DNA of 17,845 nucleotides from contig JBGPHT010000159.1 in the NCBI GenBank assembly GCA_041484525.1, positions 1 to 17,845 on the forward strand, read 5' to 3'. The notes beneath the pieces were generated by a model. That model saw only the letters and a list, made by a program, of their open reading frames with translations, ran no database searches and had not been told where the DNA came from. Of the stretch, positions 15,885 to 17,845 are shown piece by piece; position 1 is the stretch's first letter, and each line of letters begins with the position of its first letter. The translations under genes and the position numbers were made by a program. Source of the stretch: JBGPHT01 sp041484525 (GTDB lineage: Bacteria; Acidobacteriota; Terriglobia; Bryobacterales; Bryobacteraceae).

Positions 15885-16886
15885 CTAAGCCTCCACCGTG
15901 CAGAGCGGATCGAAATCGGGTAGTCCCTCGCGCTTGGCGCTCATCCAACGCAGCCAGTAAGCGATTTTCGGATCCGATAGCCCATGCGAGAGCCAATGGG
16001 GGATGACCTCCAGCAAGGCGTGCGAGCCCACGTCCCGGTAATAGTCGATGTCCGGCTCGATCTTGACGCAGTTCACCGGGTTGCCGTTCTGGTCGGGGAA
16101 CACAGCGGTGTTGTGGCCATGGAACGTAAGCTGCACGTTGGCTGCATCGAATTGCGTCTGCTTATAACTCTCGGTGGCGCCCTCGTGGCCCCATGCCTGT
16201 GGGTTCGGTTCCTGGGCAAAGCCGCGGCCCGCCGCGGCCCGCACGTCCGGGAGAATATCCTGCGCCACGTAGCAGAAGAAGCGGTCTTGCTTGAACAAGT
16301 CGTCGACGCTCTTGAGCCAGACAGGATCATTGGCGTCTCCGGCCGGCCAGCCGATGTTCCAGTAATACTCGAGCGGCGACTTACCCGAAGGCAGCCGAAT
16401 ACCGGCGAGTGCGGTCACGATATTGAGGAAGCAGGCCAGGCCGTCGGGGCGGCCTTCCTGAATGACTCCGTATTTATCCGCCGCGGCGGCGGGGCTCTCG
16501 CAACCACGCTGCACGATCGCTGCCACCGTCGGCCTCGACTGGTTCAACTTCGACCACGTGGCGTTGGCGAAATGCGCCTTGGCATTCTTCTGCAGGAACA
16601 TCAGGTCGAGCGTCACCGGCCGCTTGTCCGTCACCCGCAGCGGATACCACGCAGCATTGTCGAAGCCGTCCGCGTTGGCGATGACCGTGTAGTTGTCGAA
16701 GAGATTGTCGAAGAACGGCACGTTCAGGGCTTGGGAACCGCCATGCAGAGGCGGAAACTGCAGCGTCTTCCGGCCGGCGGAGGGCGACCGGCCATCCTGC
16801 GTTTGAACCGACCACTGCACGGTGTTGGCGAAGAGCCGGCGCGCGCCGTCCCAGGCATGAAGAACAATGTTGGCGTTATCGGGCAT
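15885..16886 (-). CDS. Conserved-looking protein of unknown function, first gene of the Asp-box operon
   Basis: The protein has 333 residues and I recognise no family. The ATG at 16886 follows CGAGG at a normal distance. There is no signal peptide or membrane helix, so it is probably cytoplasmic or exported by a non-classical route. The first 110 residues (IVLHAWDGARRLFANTVQW, WYPLRVTDKRPVTLDLMFL) look like a beta-rich domain. The middle carries GCESPAAAADKYG and ALAGIRLPSGKSPLEYYW. The end carries VQLTFHGHNTAVFPDQNG, IPHWLSHGLSDPKIAYWL and several tryptophans. HGHNTAVF and DYYRDVGSHALLEV would be good seeds for a search. Its stop is 4 bases before the ATG of the secreted Asp-box protein, so the two must be co-transcribed. 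TAGAAT at 16907-16912 (reverse) is a possible -10 box. Confidence 0.75.
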   Translation of the reverse strand: MPDNANIVLHAWDGARRLFANTVQWSVQTQDGRSPSAGRKTLQFPPLHGGSQALNVPFFDNLFDNYTVIANADGFDNAAWYPLRVTDKRPVTLDLMFLQKNAKAHFANATWSKLNQSRPTVAAIVQRGCESPAAAADKYGVIQEGRPDGLACFLNIVTALAGIRLPSGKSPLEYYWNIGWPAGDANDPVWLKSVDDLFKQDRFFCYVAQDILPDVRAAAGRGFAQEPNPQAWGHEGATESYKQTQFDAANVQLTFHGHNTAVFPDQNGNPVNCVKIEPDIDYYRDVGSHALLEVIPHWLSHGLSDPKIAYWLRWMSAKREGLPDFDPLCTVEA

Positions 16887-16937
16887 TCAGTGACCTCGTC
16901 TGCACAATTCTATCGAGTCAAAACAAAAGTAAATCCG

Positions 16938-17522
16938 ATGGCTACCATTCTGGCATCCATTAGGATGGTGCTGCTGAAACGCGCCGCGAGATCAATCATG
17001 CTGGAGATCCGTTCGATGTACCGTTGGCATTCCACCCAGGTGGGGCTCCGCGCCGCCACCAGCCGGCACGGCGGCCATGTACTGGCGGCGAGCGAGGTGG
17101 AGCTATTGCTGTTAAGCCGGGAAGCGCCGGATGACGCCAGGGCCGAGACCTTGACGCTCGGCTTCCCGGAATCGTACGCCGCGCTATTCGCGGCCGACAT
17201 CCGCTTCGCCGCGTTTCTCCCGATTCGAGTGGCGGTTTGCGACCGCCCGGATGGCGTGTTCCTCAATGCCATGTCGCCGCGCGAGTGCTGCCGCATGCTG
17301 CACCGCCCCGACCTGGAACCGATAGCGGTCGAACTCGAGGACTGCTTGCGGGCGGTAATGGAAGAGGCGGCGGGCGTCCACGCGTCGGGGCCAGCCGAGC
17401 CGCACCTTGTCACCGAAGAACAGGTCAACATGCGGGCTGCCTTGCCCCAGCGGGTCGACCGCCTGGGAACCAAGATCGAAGAACTGGCGGGGACCGGAAA
17501 GCACGATGCCCAGGGCGGATGA
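16938..17522 (+). CDS. Unknown protein, possibly DUF302-like
   Basis: The protein has 194 residues from the ATG at 16938. A later ATG at 17016 (MYRWHSTQVGLRAATSRHGG) has GGAG 9 bases upstream and may be the real start, giving about 168 residues. The core LTLGFPESYAALFAADIRF, then FLPIRVAVCDRPDGVFLNAM and DLEPIAVELEDCLRAVMEEA, recalls DUF302 proteins (a small alpha/beta fold with a G-x-P ... LPxRVxVxE pattern), but the match is loose. The final 50 residues (EPHLVTEEQVNMRAALPQR onward) look disordered and hydrophilic. The long open frame upstream to 15984 is antisense to the neighbouring gene and is not part of it. It converges with the NIPSNAP remnant, 10 bases apart. Confidence 0.6.
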   Translation: MATILASIRMVLLKRAARSIMLEIRSMYRWHSTQVGLRAATSRHGGHVLAASEVELLLLSREAPDDARAETLTLGFPESYAALFAADIRFAAFLPIRVAVCDRPDGVFLNAMSPRECCRMLHRPDLEPIAVELEDCLRAVMEEAAGVHASGPAEPHLVTEEQVNMRAALPQRVDRLGTKIEELAGTGKHDAQGG

Positions 17523-17532
17523 GATCTCGCCG

Positions 17533-17705
17533 TCAGCGTATCGGTGAAAAAGCCAGCGGGCGCAGGATGGCGTTACTGATGTTCGACACGATCTCGGCGT
17601 CGCTCAGGCCCGGCTGCGCGCGCAGTTTCTGCCACTCCGGATCGGAACCGAACGCGCGCCAGAGACGCTCGCGCGACGCCAGGTCGTCGAAGCTCAGCAT
17701 GTAAG
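17533..17705 (-). pseudogene. NIPSNAP-family protein, C-terminal remnant cut by IS
   Basis: In the minus strand the frame from 17700 to the TGA at 17533-17535 encodes 55 residues. It reads MLSFDDLASRERLW, then AFGSDPEWQKLRAQPG, SDAEIVSNISNAILRP and LAFSPIR. AFGxDPEWxKLR and EIVSNISNxILRP are the C-terminal signature of bacterial NIPSNAP proteins (dimeric alpha+beta barrel). Family members have roughly 110 to 260 residues, so at least half is missing. One more native codon (TAC, Tyr) precedes the ATG, and then the IS end begins at 17706. The frame hits a stop at 17722-17724 inside the IS. The ATG is an internal methionine, not the original start. Confidence 0.8.
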
Positions 17706-17723
17706 TAGAGCTTGTCCCGTATT
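17706..17723 (-). repeat. Terminal inverted repeat, right IS copy
   Basis: TAGAGCTTGTCCCGTATT is the reverse complement of 123-140 with one mismatch. It starts immediately after the last codon attributable to the NIPSNAP gene. If the outer TA is a target duplication, the IS proper begins at GAGCTTGTCCC. Confidence 0.7.
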
Positions 17724-17845
17724 AGGCGTTTTTGCCAGACGCATACTCTGAAATGTAAAGTACTTTCTATAATTGCAGGACAGCCGCTGTCCGTGCACGC
17801 ATGACGGGTATCTTCGTTCATTTTTGCCCGTTGGTTTTCGGACTT
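17706..17845. mobile_element. End of an insertion sequence (opposite end to the left arm)
   Basis: This arm of exactly 140 bases is AT-richer than the genes before it and shares only its terminal 18 bases with the left arm, as expected if it is the other end of the same element. Reading inward on the minus strand, one frame ends SPKTNGQK and a stop, which could be the transposase C-terminus. This is tentative. A perfect 7-base inverted repeat with a 1-base spacer (GGACAGC-C-GCTGTCC, 17778-17792) lies between that stop and the terminus. It may be a protein binding site or a terminator. No long coding frame can be assigned in so short a piece. Confidence 0.6.

Noticed and set aside
15984..17522. 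Long plus-strand open frame of 512 codons
   Set aside because: Its first 900 bases are antisense to the well-supported gene at 15885-16886 and read as arginine/valine-rich shadow sequence. Only the part after 16938 is kept as a gene.
17573..17821. 82-codon minus-strand frame spanning the right IS junction
   Set aside because: It crosses the IS terminus and then runs out of frame through the NIPSNAP remnant, so its protein is an artefact of the join.

Overview
The window is GC-rich, gene-dense bacterial DNA, most likely from a soil acidobacterium of the Solibacter/Bryobacterales type. That guess rests on family memory, not a search. The clues are an ADOP-type ABC permease, an SBBP-repeat surface protein, a large exported Asp-box (VPS10/sortilin-like) protein, a periplasmic rhodanese with a CGCCPW loop, a small KNPAAVALGRLGG protein and a NIPSNAP remnant. 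I see no rRNA, tRNA or CRISPR, and no intergenic gap reaches 300 bases.

Edges: the first 140 and last 140 bases are AT-richer than the rest. Each ends, facing inward, in the same 18-base sequence in inverted orientation (123-140 and 17706-17723, 17 of 18 identical). Each junction falls inside a gene: a Uma2-family gene on the left and a NIPSNAP-family gene on the right, both lacking their 5' parts. I read this as a segment bounded by the two ends of one insertion sequence type. The equal arm lengths suggest an assembly unitig cut at a repeat.

Left third (141-6409): this part is heavily damaged. It holds the Uma2 remnant, a frameshifted amidase preceded by a small Tat-like exported protein, and an intact divergent Fpg/Nei DNA glycosylase. 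Two matching hairpins follow in a convergent gap. Then come a GH3 beta-glucosidase missing its N-terminal part, a small KNPAAV gene with a stop and a frameshift, a 5'-truncated unknown gene of lower GC whose stop overlaps the small gene's start (ATGA), and an ADOP permease that is both frameshifted and 3'-truncated. The unknown gene and the small gene look like an accessory two-gene module left between two broken chromosomal genes.

Right two thirds (6469-17522): the genes are intact and alternate in direction, with very short gaps. They are a SAM methyltransferase, an SBBP-repeat protein whose stop overlaps it by 20 bases, a periplasmic rhodanese, a HpcH/HpaI aldolase, a membrane protein fused to a spermidine-synthase-like domain, a two-gene operon (unknown protein, then the Asp-box protein) and a possible DUF302-like protein. 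Most look like independent housekeeping or surface genes. The clearest operons are the 15885-16886/13223-15880 pair and the 1874-2191/amidase pair.
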